64,000 nucleotides of DNA. It comes from JBLIDK01 sp047632595. GTDB taxonomy: Bacteria > Bacteroidota > Bacteroidia > Sphingobacteriales > Sphingobacteriaceae. The number at the start of each line of letters is the position of its first letter. Positions within the stretch are counted from its first letter, which is position 1. Positions 23,201 through 31,420 of this stretch are shown here, one piece after another. The stretch lies in the NCBI GenBank assembly GCA_047632595.1, contig JBLIDK010000001.1:62001-126000 (forward strand), written 5' to 3'. The translations under genes were made by a program, and so were the position numbers. The notes beneath the pieces were generated by a model that was not told the DNA's origin, did no database searches, and saw nothing but the letters and a program-made list of their open reading frames with translations.

Positions 23201-24641
23201 CTTGAATACTCGTTATTATTTTTCTCATAGTTTCTTGTTTGACAAGGATCAAATAAACATTGATGAATTAACAATTAAAGATCAAATTAAATACGAGGCT
23301 GATAAAAGAGGTGAATCTGTAAGTGGACACATGGCCTATGCTGCGGGAATAATCTACCACAATTACCTTAAATTATTTGAATTAGATATGTACTTAACGG
23401 GCGATAACTTTATGGCTCTTAATACTACTAAAGAGGATAACGATTTATACTATGGAACTGCAATTGCAACTGCCGATTACAGGTTTCAAGGTCCTATAAA
23501 CAATTTAAACCTCGACATACGAGCTGAAACTAAAAAAGGCACTTCATTTTTTATTCCAGCTACCGATGCTTCATCTATTAAGCAACAAGAATTTATAATT
23601 TTCACTAGTAGTTTAGAAAACACAGATGAGAACGATTCTAAAAAAATAAACTTAGGGGGTATTGATTTAAATATTGATTTAATCATAACTCCAGAAGCGG
23701 AGTTTCAAATTATTTTTAATGAAGAAACAGGCGACATTATAAAAGGACAGGGAGAAGGCTCGATAAAAATGGTGGTTAACTCATTTGGTGACTTTGAAAT
23801 GTATGGGGAGTATGTTGTTACTTCTGGACAATACCTTTTCACCTTAGAAAACTTAATACGAAAGCCTTTTACAGTTAGGAAAGGTGGAACAATAAGATGG
23901 ACTGGTGACCCTTACGGTGCGCAAATAGACATTGGTGCAGTTTACACTATCCGAGTGCCACTAAGAGAGCTTTATTACGCCTCAAGGGTTCCTCTTGGAA
24001 TTGATTCTACCAAAAGAATTAGAGTTGAAACAATTTTAATGCTTGAAGGCGAATTAACCTCCCCTTCGGTGACTTTTGATTTGAACTTTCCAGATGATGC
24101 TTCGTTAGAAACAAAATTTGCCTCCTACTTAAGTGTTCAAGACAACGTAACTCTTCAAGCTTTTAGTTTATTAACATTTGCTCGATTCTTTAGTAGTGCT
24201 CAAGGTACCGCTGGTAGTGCAATTGGTTCAAGTGCAGCTGAATTGCTGGTGAGTCAGATTAATGCTTGGGCAAATCAATTTTCAGATAACATTTCTTTTA
24301 ATGCTGCTGCAAGAAGTGGTTTAGGTACTTCAATTTCGATTTTAGACGACAGACTGTCTATTGACGGTAATTTTAGTCAATATGATAATGTTACAGATAA
24401 CACTACTGATTTAGCTGGTGACATTACGGTTGAATATAAAATTACTGAAGATGGTCGTTTTAGAATAAAGGCCTTTAATAAAACTCGAGATGCTAGTAAT
24501 CAGATTCAGCAAATAACAAACACCTATGAAAATATTCAGGGTATTGGAATGTTCTACGGTATTGACTTCGATTCGTTAAAAGAATTCATGGTGCTTCTGT
24601 TTAAAGCAAAGCAAGCTGAAGATACAACCGAAGTAGAATAA
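20271..24641 (+). CDS. tamB: TamB-like translocation and assembly module protein (DUF490)
   Basis: 1456 aa envelope-spanning protein of the AsmA/TamB superfamily, expected to bridge inner and outer membranes and to support lipid transport or barrel-protein assembly. A single N-terminal membrane anchor (VVTIIILLLIVCYIGF) is followed by more than 1000 residues of repetitive beta-groove sequence. The C-terminal DUF490 region (about 1120-1440) includes FGDFEMYGEYVVTSGQYLFT, NLIRKPFTVRKGGTIRWTGD, YGAQIDIGAVYTIRVPL and FDLNFPDD. The start shown is GTG; the frame is open back to 20235 but contains no ATG there. It ends one base from the convergent patatin gene. Confidence 0.88.
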   Translation: MTIVVTIIILLLIVCYIGFRSSKVQSFVSQKAANYLSKKLNTTITIKGVDFRPIKTLILEELYIEDQFGDTLLYTERFNLDISSYNVPNTTISFGLIGLQNATVHLKRFESDSLMNFAFLIDAFKSEKPTTAKTLWEVEIGRLNLKNTTFKYDNQLKDSIYDGIDYNHIAISDFNLAAKDIYFLKDSILGEIRFLNLKEKSGFELTNLKTVFDVDSKKAEFSELLIETPYSTIRNYYKMQYNNWSDYNDFINQVRLTANLEKTVFSSIDLSYFAPKYPAKKQVVNLSGEVKGKINRLRINNLDLETDKVSLTASCKLDGLPDFNETIMDISVDNLKATRSSLQNLINAYIKENKINLPPTLDQLGTVNFSGKYVGFYYDFVADGTFNTAIGRITSDLNLKLDGENTKYSGSLEGFNVDLKKITSNADLDRINFKTTVKGKGITLNKVDVELNGLIKSIRYKTYNYTNIDLNGMLSKKLFDGSINLNDKNVNLAFLGKIDLNEAEPKFSFSATLDSANLKNLNLYDEDLNISTSVTTNFYGSKLDNLMGDIVAKNTVLLRDGKRYEIEEVTINSKKVPTGKKLVVNSSIIEAELEGVFVFKNLYPSFKKLVNKYVPNLIFEQKEEVIPDQNFNFYINVIDPNFITNLLLPDLVISQNTVIGGSFKKDSIYTYAGADFIQYKEFEFSNLIVDQTSGEFFQTIVSSDKLTRNDSQLVENIIISSELANNNLNFNVKLAEKSASSQLDLNGFIDFTADTTYLSILESEIILDQESWKIKDQFNVALLENQVLINGFAMTNKMQSVKVNGIISKNPDDFLKVELANIELDIVNGYLKSSSVKLAGVLGGEVNVASVTAKPIFDGNINVKDFEYNGDTLGNVSLLSIYNAEKGIIDIDGNINNKLLESINIDGRILTKKIKNNLELDLTLIKTDLSIFQPLVGQFIDNLQGIASAELEIRGSTNQPEVYGSLTTEDVGLTVKYLNTRYYFSHSFLFDKDQINIDELTIKDQIKYEADKRGESVSGHMAYAAGIIYHNYLKLFELDMYLTGDNFMALNTTKEDNDLYYGTAIATADYRFQGPINNLNLDIRAETKKGTSFFIPATDASSIKQQEFIIFTSSLENTDENDSKKINLGGIDLNIDLIITPEAEFQIIFNEETGDIIKGQGEGSIKMVVNSFGDFEMYGEYVVTSGQYLFTLENLIRKPFTVRKGGTIRWTGDPYGAQIDIGAVYTIRVPLRELYYASRVPLGIDSTKRIRVETILMLEGELTSPSVTFDLNFPDDASLETKFASYLSVQDNVTLQAFSLLTFARFFSSAQGTAGSAIGSSAAELLVSQINAWANQFSDNISFNAAARSGLGTSISILDDRLSIDGNFSQYDNVTDNTTDLAGDITVEYKITEDGRFRIKAFNKTRDASNQIQQITNTYENIQGIGMFYGIDFDSLKEFMVLLFKAKQAEDTTEVE

Positions 24642-24642
24642 T

Positions 24643-26883
24643 TTATTTAACCAGTTCCATTAAACGCTTCAATTCGCGTTGGTTTTGTGGGAAATATATT
24701 CCTTGTTGTACATTCTTTTTTTCTAATGAAGTTAAGTGCCAGCTTAAAGACACATCCACACTTTGATCTGGTGGAGCATATTGAAAAGTTACTTTCTCCA
24801 TCGGAAAGTTCGCTAAACTCTGTAAAATATCAAATTGGTTGTCTTGATTAAACTGCTGATAATTTTCCCAGTTAGCATAAAACCCTCTTACCGGCTTGAA
24901 TATTTTAGCCATAATGGTATTTTTAGAATTAGGATCAATTTCTTCATTTTGTGGAGTGTCTCTCATTTGAATTACTACTACCCCACTGGTGTTTTTTGCT
25001 ATCCAATCTCTAAATACATAGATAAAACGCAAACTAGTTTCTTTACCAAAGTTATCTCTTAGTCCAGCATCAATCACTTCCATAATTGGTTCGCTAGGCA
25101 ATGAGGTGTTTGGGGAAATGTAAGGGAAATTTGAATTCATCCGTAAAGCGCTTAAAAAACTAAGATTTCGAGCATCCTGTTTTTCAAAGAATCGCATAAA
25201 TTCAATACCATCTAATGGTCTATCTTCTTCTTTATCCTTGCTGCTTTCAGGTTGAACCAAATAAGAAACGGGTTGTGCTGAAATGTATATTCGGCGACCA
25301 TCATTTACACTAGTTGGGCTAAATACAATCATTGGAACTAAAGCTTCTTTTTCAAAGGCTTGATAAGCCATTAAAGGTTTTTCAAAAACACCTTCCAGAT
25401 TTCTATTTAAGGTGTTTTCAAAAGCAGTCCCTCTGTCTTTTCTATAAGTATATCCGCCATACTTAAACGTTTGCATTGGATAAAAAATGTCGTTTACAAC
25501 AATAGAAAATATGATAGGATTCAACAAGTCCTTTGAAATATTGGTTCTATATTTATGGGCATAAGGCGTTTCAATTTCACCCAATAGTTTTTGAAGATGT
25601 AATTCACGCAAATAACTTGCGCCAATTAACCCCCCAGAAGCTCCAGTTAAAAGAACACATTGATCAAACAATTCCCCTTCCATTACACTGTCAATATGCT
25701 GAAGTGAACTAAAAGTGAATAAGGCCGAACGTTGTCCACCCCCACTTGCATTAATAACAATAAGCTTAGGTTTTTTAAAGCCTTTTTGATTTCTGGCTTT
25801 CCATTTTTCTAAAATTTCAACTGTTTCATTATAGTCGCTGTCAAACTTATCTGGATCTACCGCATTGACCGTCTCCTTTGACAAAACTGCTGGCTCTGTA
25901 TCATAATTTAAGCCGTAAGCAGTATTCCTATAATAAAGTGGATCAAACTGCGAGAGGAGGTTGTAAACAACCAAAATCATAATAAATGCGGTAAACCCCC
26001 AACGTCTCAACCAAAAACTAAATGCCCCAGATATCATTATCAGCATCGAAAAGAAAATCAACACACTGGCTCCTGCTGGAATTTGAAATATTGGAAAATC
26101 CCGTAACAATCCCAGCAAAACAATCAATACTAAAACAATAAGCTGAATAATAATTGCATTCAAGTGGTTTTGTCTTAATACACTTAATAAATTTTTATAC
26201 TCAAACTGAGTACTATATCGAATTGGCTTAAGTTTTAAATCAAAATCTAAAAAAGTTTGTACGGGAATTTCTTGTCTTTCTTCTGCTAGCCCTTCCCATT
26301 GAAATTTCTTATTAAGTACTTTTCTTTGAAATAAAAAGGCCTTCTTCACTTTTCGCTGAAGTTTCACTCCAAACATTCTAAACACATCCTTATTTGTATT
26401 GAAAAAATAAGTGAAACTGATTAGAATAAAGATTAACAATCCGACTAGAAAACCGGTGGTAGAAAGTGCCGTTTCTGTAAAAGTTTTAAGCTCATATTCA
26501 GCTTGAAAGCTAATTATTCTATAGAGGTAAATACTTAAAAAGAAGGTTGGAACTATAAAGTTGTTGAGTGTAAATCTTAAAAATGGTCGTTTAAATCCTG
26601 CTAAAAATGGAATTTCTCTTCCATAAATAATATAACTAGCAATATTGTAGCTCATTAAAAATCCACCCATACACACCCCCATTATAAAGAAGCTTAGAAA
26701 GTTAACTTCTCCTAAGTATTCAGGATCTAAAAAAAGATAAACTATTCCGAACTTTTTACCTATCCATTCATTTACAAAACCCAATATCGTAAACCATAAC
26801 AAAAGATAAAAATGTTGCCTTTTTATATTAAGCAGAAACAGCTGTATGGGTAAAGAATAAAATAGTCTTTTTAACATGTGCAT
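24643..26883 (-). CDS. polytopic membrane protein with patatin-like phospholipase domain
   Basis: About 746 aa from ATG 26883 (ATG 26877 is also possible; a longer frame uses only TTG). The N-terminal 300 residues contain several hydrophobic segments (LLLWFTILGFVNEWIG, FLVGLLIFILISFTYFF, IIQLIVLVLIVLLGLL). The C-terminal half is a patatin-like acyl hydrolase: KLIVINASGGGQRSALFTF is the oxyanion-hole loop, LLTGASGGLIGASYL holds nucleophile Ser near 416, and DAGLRDNFG holds Asp near 605, giving the Ser-Asp dyad. It probably acts on membrane lipids, and the fusion to a membrane domain suggests substrate at the inner membrane. Substrate is unknown. Confidence 0.82.
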   Translation of the reverse strand: MHMLKRLFYSLPIQLFLLNIKRQHFYLLLWFTILGFVNEWIGKKFGIVYLFLDPEYLGEVNFLSFFIMGVCMGGFLMSYNIASYIIYGREIPFLAGFKRPFLRFTLNNFIVPTFFLSIYLYRIISFQAEYELKTFTETALSTTGFLVGLLIFILISFTYFFNTNKDVFRMFGVKLQRKVKKAFLFQRKVLNKKFQWEGLAEERQEIPVQTFLDFDLKLKPIRYSTQFEYKNLLSVLRQNHLNAIIIQLIVLVLIVLLGLLRDFPIFQIPAGASVLIFFSMLIMISGAFSFWLRRWGFTAFIMILVVYNLLSQFDPLYYRNTAYGLNYDTEPAVLSKETVNAVDPDKFDSDYNETVEILEKWKARNQKGFKKPKLIVINASGGGQRSALFTFSSLQHIDSVMEGELFDQCVLLTGASGGLIGASYLRELHLQKLLGEIETPYAHKYRTNISKDLLNPIIFSIVVNDIFYPMQTFKYGGYTYRKDRGTAFENTLNRNLEGVFEKPLMAYQAFEKEALVPMIVFSPTSVNDGRRIYISAQPVSYLVQPESSKDKEEDRPLDGIEFMRFFEKQDARNLSFLSALRMNSNFPYISPNTSLPSEPIMEVIDAGLRDNFGKETSLRFIYVFRDWIAKNTSGVVVIQMRDTPQNEEIDPNSKNTIMAKIFKPVRGFYANWENYQQFNQDNQFDILQSLANFPMEKVTFQYAPPDQSVDVSLSWHLTSLEKKNVQQGIYFPQNQRELKRLMELVK

Positions 26884-26932
26884 TAAAACGAACCCTAAGT
26901 TACTTCGCAATTATCACTTCTTAGAATTATAG

Positions 26933-28036
26933 CTAGTAATTCGCACTGAAATAGTGCATTTTTTCGCTAATAAATTGAATATCTTCTTTTGTAATACCGC
27001 TGTGAACTGGTATCGACAAGACTTGATTAACTAACAACTCTGCAACAGGATAATTCTTGTCTACAAAATAGGGTTTTTGAGAAGATATGGTATTTGGGTA
27101 ATAAACTACTGATTGAATTCCTGATTCAGCTAAAAACTGTTGCAATTTATCTCTTTTACCATGAAGCACTTTTATAGTAAATTGATGATAAATATGCTTA
27201 TTGGCTATTTTTTCTGTGGGCAGGACAATTCCTTCTAAATCTGATAAGCGTTTTTTATACTCTAGTGCATTTTTCTTTCTAGACTCGTGTTCTTTATCTA
27301 AATAGTTAAGTTTTACACTCAAAATAGCTGCCTGAATGGTATCAAGTCTGCTATTTATTCCAATCTCGTTAAAAGTGTATTTCGATTTTTGTCCGTGATT
27401 GGCAATTGACCGTACACGCTCCGCAAGAGAACTATCATTTGTATAAACTGCACCTCCATCTCCAAATGCACCGAGATTTTTTGTTGGAAAAAACGAGGTC
27501 GTCCCAATTTGACCAAAAAGACCTCTTTGTGAACCAACGCTTTGTGCATTGTCTTCAATTAGCTTTATTCTGTTATTCTCTGCCAACATCTTAAGCGTTT
27601 GCAAATCACCACATTGCCCATATAAATGAATAGGTACAATAGCTTTGGTTTTACTTGTAATGGCTTTAAGAACTTGAGATACGTCAATATTAAATGTATC
27701 AGGATTCACGTCAACAAAAACAGGCTTTAGCCCCAATAATACAGCACACTCAGCCACCGAAACATAGCCAAAAGCTGGAAGAATTATTTCATCCTCTTTT
27801 TCAAGATTTAAAGCCATGTATGCCAACTGAAGTGCATCGGTGCCATTTGCACAACCAATTACATGTTGAACACCTAAGTATTTTGCTAGTTTTTTCTCAA
27901 ACTCCCCAACTTCCTTACCATTTATATAGCTACCTGAGTTTAAAACTGCTTGAATTGCAGAGTCAATCTCAGCTTTATGCTTTTGATAATTAATTTGTGA
28001 ATCAAAAATTCGAAGAGTTTTTGTTGAAATGGCCAT
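26933..28036 (-). CDS. DegT/DnrJ/EryC1/StrS-family sugar aminotransferase
   Basis: 367 aa PLP enzyme that aminates keto-sugar nucleotides. Motifs are VIGCANGTDALQLA, DEIILPAFGYVSVAE, VFVDVNPDTFNID, AIVPIHLYGQCGDL, LIEDNAQSVGSQ and the Schiff-base Lys in TTSFFPTKNLGAFGDGGA. Then come GQKSKYTFNEIGINSRLD and IYHQFTIK. It differs from LegC in this window (FFPTK instead of LNGNK at the lysine), so it serves another sugar, such as a 3-amino-3,6-dideoxyhexose. No partner sugar genes adjoin it here; the upstream neighbour is alanine dehydrogenase. Confidence 0.87.
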   Translation of the reverse strand: MAISTKTLRIFDSQINYQKHKAEIDSAIQAVLNSGSYINGKEVGEFEKKLAKYLGVQHVIGCANGTDALQLAYMALNLEKEDEIILPAFGYVSVAECAVLLGLKPVFVDVNPDTFNIDVSQVLKAITSKTKAIVPIHLYGQCGDLQTLKMLAENNRIKLIEDNAQSVGSQRGLFGQIGTTSFFPTKNLGAFGDGGAVYTNDSSLAERVRSIANHGQKSKYTFNEIGINSRLDTIQAAILSVKLNYLDKEHESRKKNALEYKKRLSDLEGIVLPTEKIANKHIYHQFTIKVLHGKRDKLQQFLAESGIQSVVYYPNTISSQKPYFVDKNYPVAELLVNQVLSIPVHSGITKEDIQFISEKMHYFSANY

Positions 28037-28052
28037 GTGAAATAGTAAAATG

Positions 28053-28060
28053 CAAAGTTA
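28053..28060 (-). promoter_or_regulatory. -7 box for the DegT aminotransferase gene
   Basis: TAACTTTG on the minus strand, an exact TAnnTTTG match, 16 bp before the start at 28036. It overlaps the last codon of the alanine dehydrogenase gene. No clear -33 element. Confidence 0.4.
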
Positions 28061-29287
28061 TAACCTTGCTGCCATTAATAAGTCTAAATCTTTATAAGGA
28101 ATTTCAAAAACTTCTGCCAAGTATTTATTGGTTAAATTTCCTTGATAGGTGTAAACCCCATTTCGAACACCTGGACGCTCCCAAAGCATGTTTTTTATTC
28201 CACCTAAATCCGCAACATCCAATAGAATAGGAGCAAAAACATTTGTTAATGCATAACTAGCAGTTCTACTCACTCTACTTGCAATATTTGGTACACAGTA
28301 ATGAATTACTCCATGCTTAACAAAAATTGGGTTTTTATGATTTGTAGGAACAGAAGTTTCAAAACAACCACCATGATCGATACTGACATCCATAATAACG
28401 GCCCCTTCGTTCATGTTTTCAACCATTTCTTCACTCACAACACATGGGCTTCTCCACTTTACTGGTCGAAGCGCACCAATAGCAACATCGCAAGTTGATA
28501 GTGCTTTAGATAGTACTTTTGGCTGAATAACTGAAGTGAAAACCCGTTGCCCAACGTCATTTTGCAATCTTCTTAATCGGTAAAGCGAGTTGTCAAAAAC
28601 TTTTACTTCAGCCCCAAGGCCTATTGCCGCTCGAGTGGCGTATTCACCAACTGTTCCAGCACCAATAATAACTACTTCGGTTGGTGGAACTCCAGAAATG
28701 CCGCCAAGCATCATTCCTTTTCCGTCGTTTATGTTGCTTAAATACTCTGCTGCAATTAGCACGCACGTATTACCAACTAACTCACTCATAGATCTAACAA
28801 TTGGGAATATTCCTGATTCATCACGAATATACTCATAAGCTAAACTGGTGATTTTTTTCTTGTTTAGAGCGGCAACGTACTCTGATGTAACTGAAGCATG
28901 CCGAATCGCAGAAATTAGAACATTCCCATTTTCTAACATTTCAATTTCTTCTAAAGTGGGAGGAGCAACTTTTAATACAATATCTGCTTTATAAACTTCC
29001 TCCTTTTTATACATTATCTCGGCCCCAGCTTCGCTGTAGTCATTGTCTGTAAAGTTTGCCTTGTCTCCCGCCATGGTTTCAATCCAAACACGGTGTCCGT
29101 TATTTACTAATAGATTTACTGATGAAGGTGAAAGCCCTACCCTTTTCTCTTGATAAGCCACCTCTTTTGGAATCCCAATTAACAGATGCTTCTTACTTTG
29201 TTTTATCATAACCATCGATTCTAATGGCATATGCGACATAGCTTGTTGAGCTAATTGGCTAAATCCGGGCTTCTTTTCAGTTGACAT
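28058..29287 (-). CDS. ald: alanine dehydrogenase
   Basis: 409 aa NAD-dependent oxidoreductase of the AlaDh/PNT family, interconverting L-alanine and pyruvate plus ammonia. IGIPKEVAYQEKRVGLSP gives the N-terminal substrate domain and WIETMAGDKANFTDNDY follows. The nucleotide domain has EVVIIGAGTVGEYATRAAIG, with VMDVSIDHGGCFETSVPTNH and HYCVPNIASRVSRTASYALT further on. An N-terminal extension of about 30 residues (MSTEKKPGFSQLAQQAM) precedes the conserved start, a form often seen in Bacteroidota. It has its own -7 box. Confidence 0.88.
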   Translation of the reverse strand: MSTEKKPGFSQLAQQAMSHMPLESMVMIKQSKKHLLIGIPKEVAYQEKRVGLSPSSVNLLVNNGHRVWIETMAGDKANFTDNDYSEAGAEIMYKKEEVYKADIVLKVAPPTLEEIEMLENGNVLISAIRHASVTSEYVAALNKKKITSLAYEYIRDESGIFPIVRSMSELVGNTCVLIAAEYLSNINDGKGMMLGGISGVPPTEVVIIGAGTVGEYATRAAIGLGAEVKVFDNSLYRLRRLQNDVGQRVFTSVIQPKVLSKALSTCDVAIGALRPVKWRSPCVVSEEMVENMNEGAVIMDVSIDHGGCFETSVPTNHKNPIFVKHGVIHYCVPNIASRVSRTASYALTNVFAPILLDVADLGGIKNMLWERPGVRNGVYTYQGNLTNKYLAEVFEIPYKDLDLLMAARL

Positions 29288-29306
29288 TATGTGAAATTGG
29301 TTTTAC

Positions 29307-29314
29307 CAAATTTA
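29307..29314 (-). promoter_or_regulatory. -7 box for alanine dehydrogenase
   Basis: TAAATTTG on the minus strand, an exact TAnnTTTG match, 19 bp before the start at 29287, in the short gap after tsaE. Confidence 0.45.
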
Positions 29315-29337
29315 ACAATTGAAAGTGAATAAATACC

Positions 29338-29781
29338 CTATTTGAGATTTTTCAACTCAATTGTGTATTTCCGCTTTTCTTCAGCGTAATTAATTTCTAC
29401 CGCAATTATATCTTCTGGTAATAAATTTTCTATAATTTTTGGCCATTCAATTAAGCAAATATTACCTGAATCAAAATACTCTTCGCAACCTAAGTCTAAG
29501 GCTTCATTAAAATCATCAATTCTATAAAAATCGAAATGGTAAACTACGTCTTTATTCTCACATTCGTACTCGTTTATTAAAGTGTAACTAGGACTTGTTA
29601 CTTCTGATTTTACACCTATTTTTGCACAAATCGCTTGAATTAATGTCGTTTTTCCCCCACCTAAGTCGGCTGTAAAAGTAATTATTGGTGTGGTTGGCAC
29701 CAGTTTTATAATTGCCTCTGCAACTTGATCAACCCCTTTCAAATCAACTTCAAATTCTTGCATTTCTTTATTTAGATTCAT
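29338..29781 (-). CDS. tsaE: tRNA threonylcarbamoyladenosine biosynthesis ATPase TsaE
   Basis: 147 aa P-loop ATPase that resets the TsaB-TsaD complex in t6A synthesis. It has Walker A TADLGGGKTTLIQAI, SPSYTLINEYE, VYHFDFYRIDD and ICLIEWPKIIENLLPED. I chose ATG 29781 because the longer frame starts at a TTG; ATG 29763 is another option. The start lies inside the last codons of porX (overlap 14 bp), so the two genes are translationally coupled. Confidence 0.92.
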   Translation of the reverse strand: MNLNKEMQEFEVDLKGVDQVAEAIIKLVPTTPIITFTADLGGGKTTLIQAICAKIGVKSEVTSPSYTLINEYECENKDVVYHFDFYRIDDFNEALDLGCEEYFDSGNICLIEWPKIIENLLPEDIIAVEINYAEEKRKYTIELKNLK

Positions 29782-31312
29782 ATATGGCAAAAGGAATAAT
29801 TACTTCTTCTAATGACAATCCTCCATGCTGGAAACTATCTTTATAATAATTTACAAAGTGGTTGTAATTATTGGGATAAACTAAATAATCTTCCGCTTGC
29901 GCAAAAATAAATGAAGAGGTCATATGTTGCTTAGGTAATTTTATATCGCTTGGATTTGTTACGGCAAAGACATCATTTTTATTATAATTAAGGCTTTTAC
30001 CCGTTTTATAGCGCAAATTTGTGCTAGTATTTCTATCACCCACTACTTTAATGGGTTTCTTAACTCGAATCGTGCCATGATCGGTAGTAACCATTAAATT
30101 TATTTTTTTCTCACTTAGCTTTTTTAGAATATCAAGCAATGGTGAATGTTCCATCCACGACTTAGTAATTGAACGATAAGCAGCTTCATCAGAAGCTAAT
30201 TCTCTAATTACTTCCATTTCTGTTCTTGCATGACTTAGCATATCAACAAAATTGTAAACAATAACATTTAAGTCAAAACGCATCAAATCATAAATGCTAT
30301 CTGCAAGAGCCTTACCGTGTTCGTGATTTGTTATTTTCACATACGAATTGCTCAAATTAGGCACTCTGGCTTTTACTTGAAGCTCTAAGAGCTCCTTTTC
30401 ATACATATTCTTTCCGCCTTCATCTTCTTCATTGTTCCATAAGTGTGGGTGCTTTTTTTCAATGTCTGCGGGCGACATACCCGCGAAGATGGCGTTTCTT
30501 GCATATTGAGTTGCTGTTGGCAAAATACTATAATATGGGGCCTCACTTTTAAAATTAAAGTAGCGCTTTATAATTGGATTAATTATTTTCCATTGATCGT
30601 AACGTAAATTATCAATAACCAATAAAAAAGTAGGGTTCTCATTAACATTTGGAAAAACCTGTTTCGCCATTAAATTATCAGACATTACAGGCTTGTCATC
30701 GCTATTTATCCAATCAACATAATTTTTAGACACAAACTTGGCAAACTGTGCATTTGCTTCCTTTTTTTGCATGTTTAATATTTCATGCATACCCTCGTCT
30801 TCAATTCCTTCAAGCTCAATTTCCCAATAAACCAGTTTTTTGTAAAGTTCAATCCATTCTTCATGAGATAAATTCTCATCAAACGACATGGCAAACTTTC
30901 TAAATTCTTGCTGATATCCACTTGATGTTTTTTCACTTACTAAGCGCTTATTGTCAATTAACTTTTTAATAGTTAACAATATTTGACGGGGATTTACTGG
31001 CTTAATTAAGTAATCAGCAATTTTTGAGCCAATGGCTTCTTCCATTAACTTCTCTTCTTCATTCTTAGTAATCAACACAATAGGCAGTTGTTGATTTAAC
31101 TCTTTAATTTCTGTCAATGTTTCAAGACCTGTTAATCCGGGCATGTTTTCATCCAAAAAAACCAAATCAAAATGATTGTTTTTTACCTCATCTATGGCAT
31201 CAGCACCGTTAGTAACCGTACTAACTTTGTAGCCTTTTTCTTCAAGAAAGATGATATGTGGTTTTAGTAAATCAATTTCATCATCGGCCCAAAGAATTCG
31301 TACTTCGCTCAT
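29768..31312 (-). CDS. porX: PorX-type response regulator with PglZ/alkaline-phosphatase-like domain
   Basis: 514 aa. Residues 1-120 are a receiver domain: ILWADDE (acidic pocket, Asp10/Asp11), VFLDENMPG with phospho-acceptor Asp54, IVLITKN and ADYLIKPVNPRQIL with the conserved Lys. A helical linker leads to a PglZ domain (about 210-510) with FLLVIDNLRYDQWKII, PTATQYARNAIFAGM, NVIVYNFVDMLSHARTEME, LMVTTDHGTIRVKKP and FQHGGLSLEEVIIP. PorX partners the sensor PorY and regulates type IX secretion genes, and in structural studies acts as a zinc-dependent phosphodiesterase on nucleotides. The metal-ligand Asp and His residues look intact. It is divergent from the HD gene and overlaps tsaE. Confidence 0.93.
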   Translation of the reverse strand: MSEVRILWADDEIDLLKPHIIFLEEKGYKVSTVTNGADAIDEVKNNHFDLVFLDENMPGLTGLETLTEIKELNQQLPIVLITKNEEEKLMEEAIGSKIADYLIKPVNPRQILLTIKKLIDNKRLVSEKTSSGYQQEFRKFAMSFDENLSHEEWIELYKKLVYWEIELEGIEDEGMHEILNMQKKEANAQFAKFVSKNYVDWINSDDKPVMSDNLMAKQVFPNVNENPTFLLVIDNLRYDQWKIINPIIKRYFNFKSEAPYYSILPTATQYARNAIFAGMSPADIEKKHPHLWNNEEDEGGKNMYEKELLELQVKARVPNLSNSYVKITNHEHGKALADSIYDLMRFDLNVIVYNFVDMLSHARTEMEVIRELASDEAAYRSITKSWMEHSPLLDILKKLSEKKINLMVTTDHGTIRVKKPIKVVGDRNTSTNLRYKTGKSLNYNKNDVFAVTNPSDIKLPKQHMTSSFIFAQAEDYLVYPNNYNHFVNYYKDSFQHGGLSLEEVIIPFAIYESK

Positions 31313-31420
31313 AGTTTATATTATTTTTTTGTTGGTAAATTTCGATTAATTTGAAAAAAATTGGCACTTTGTCGTTGTGCAAATTGATAACGCCGATATT
31401 ACAACGAAATTCTATAAAAA

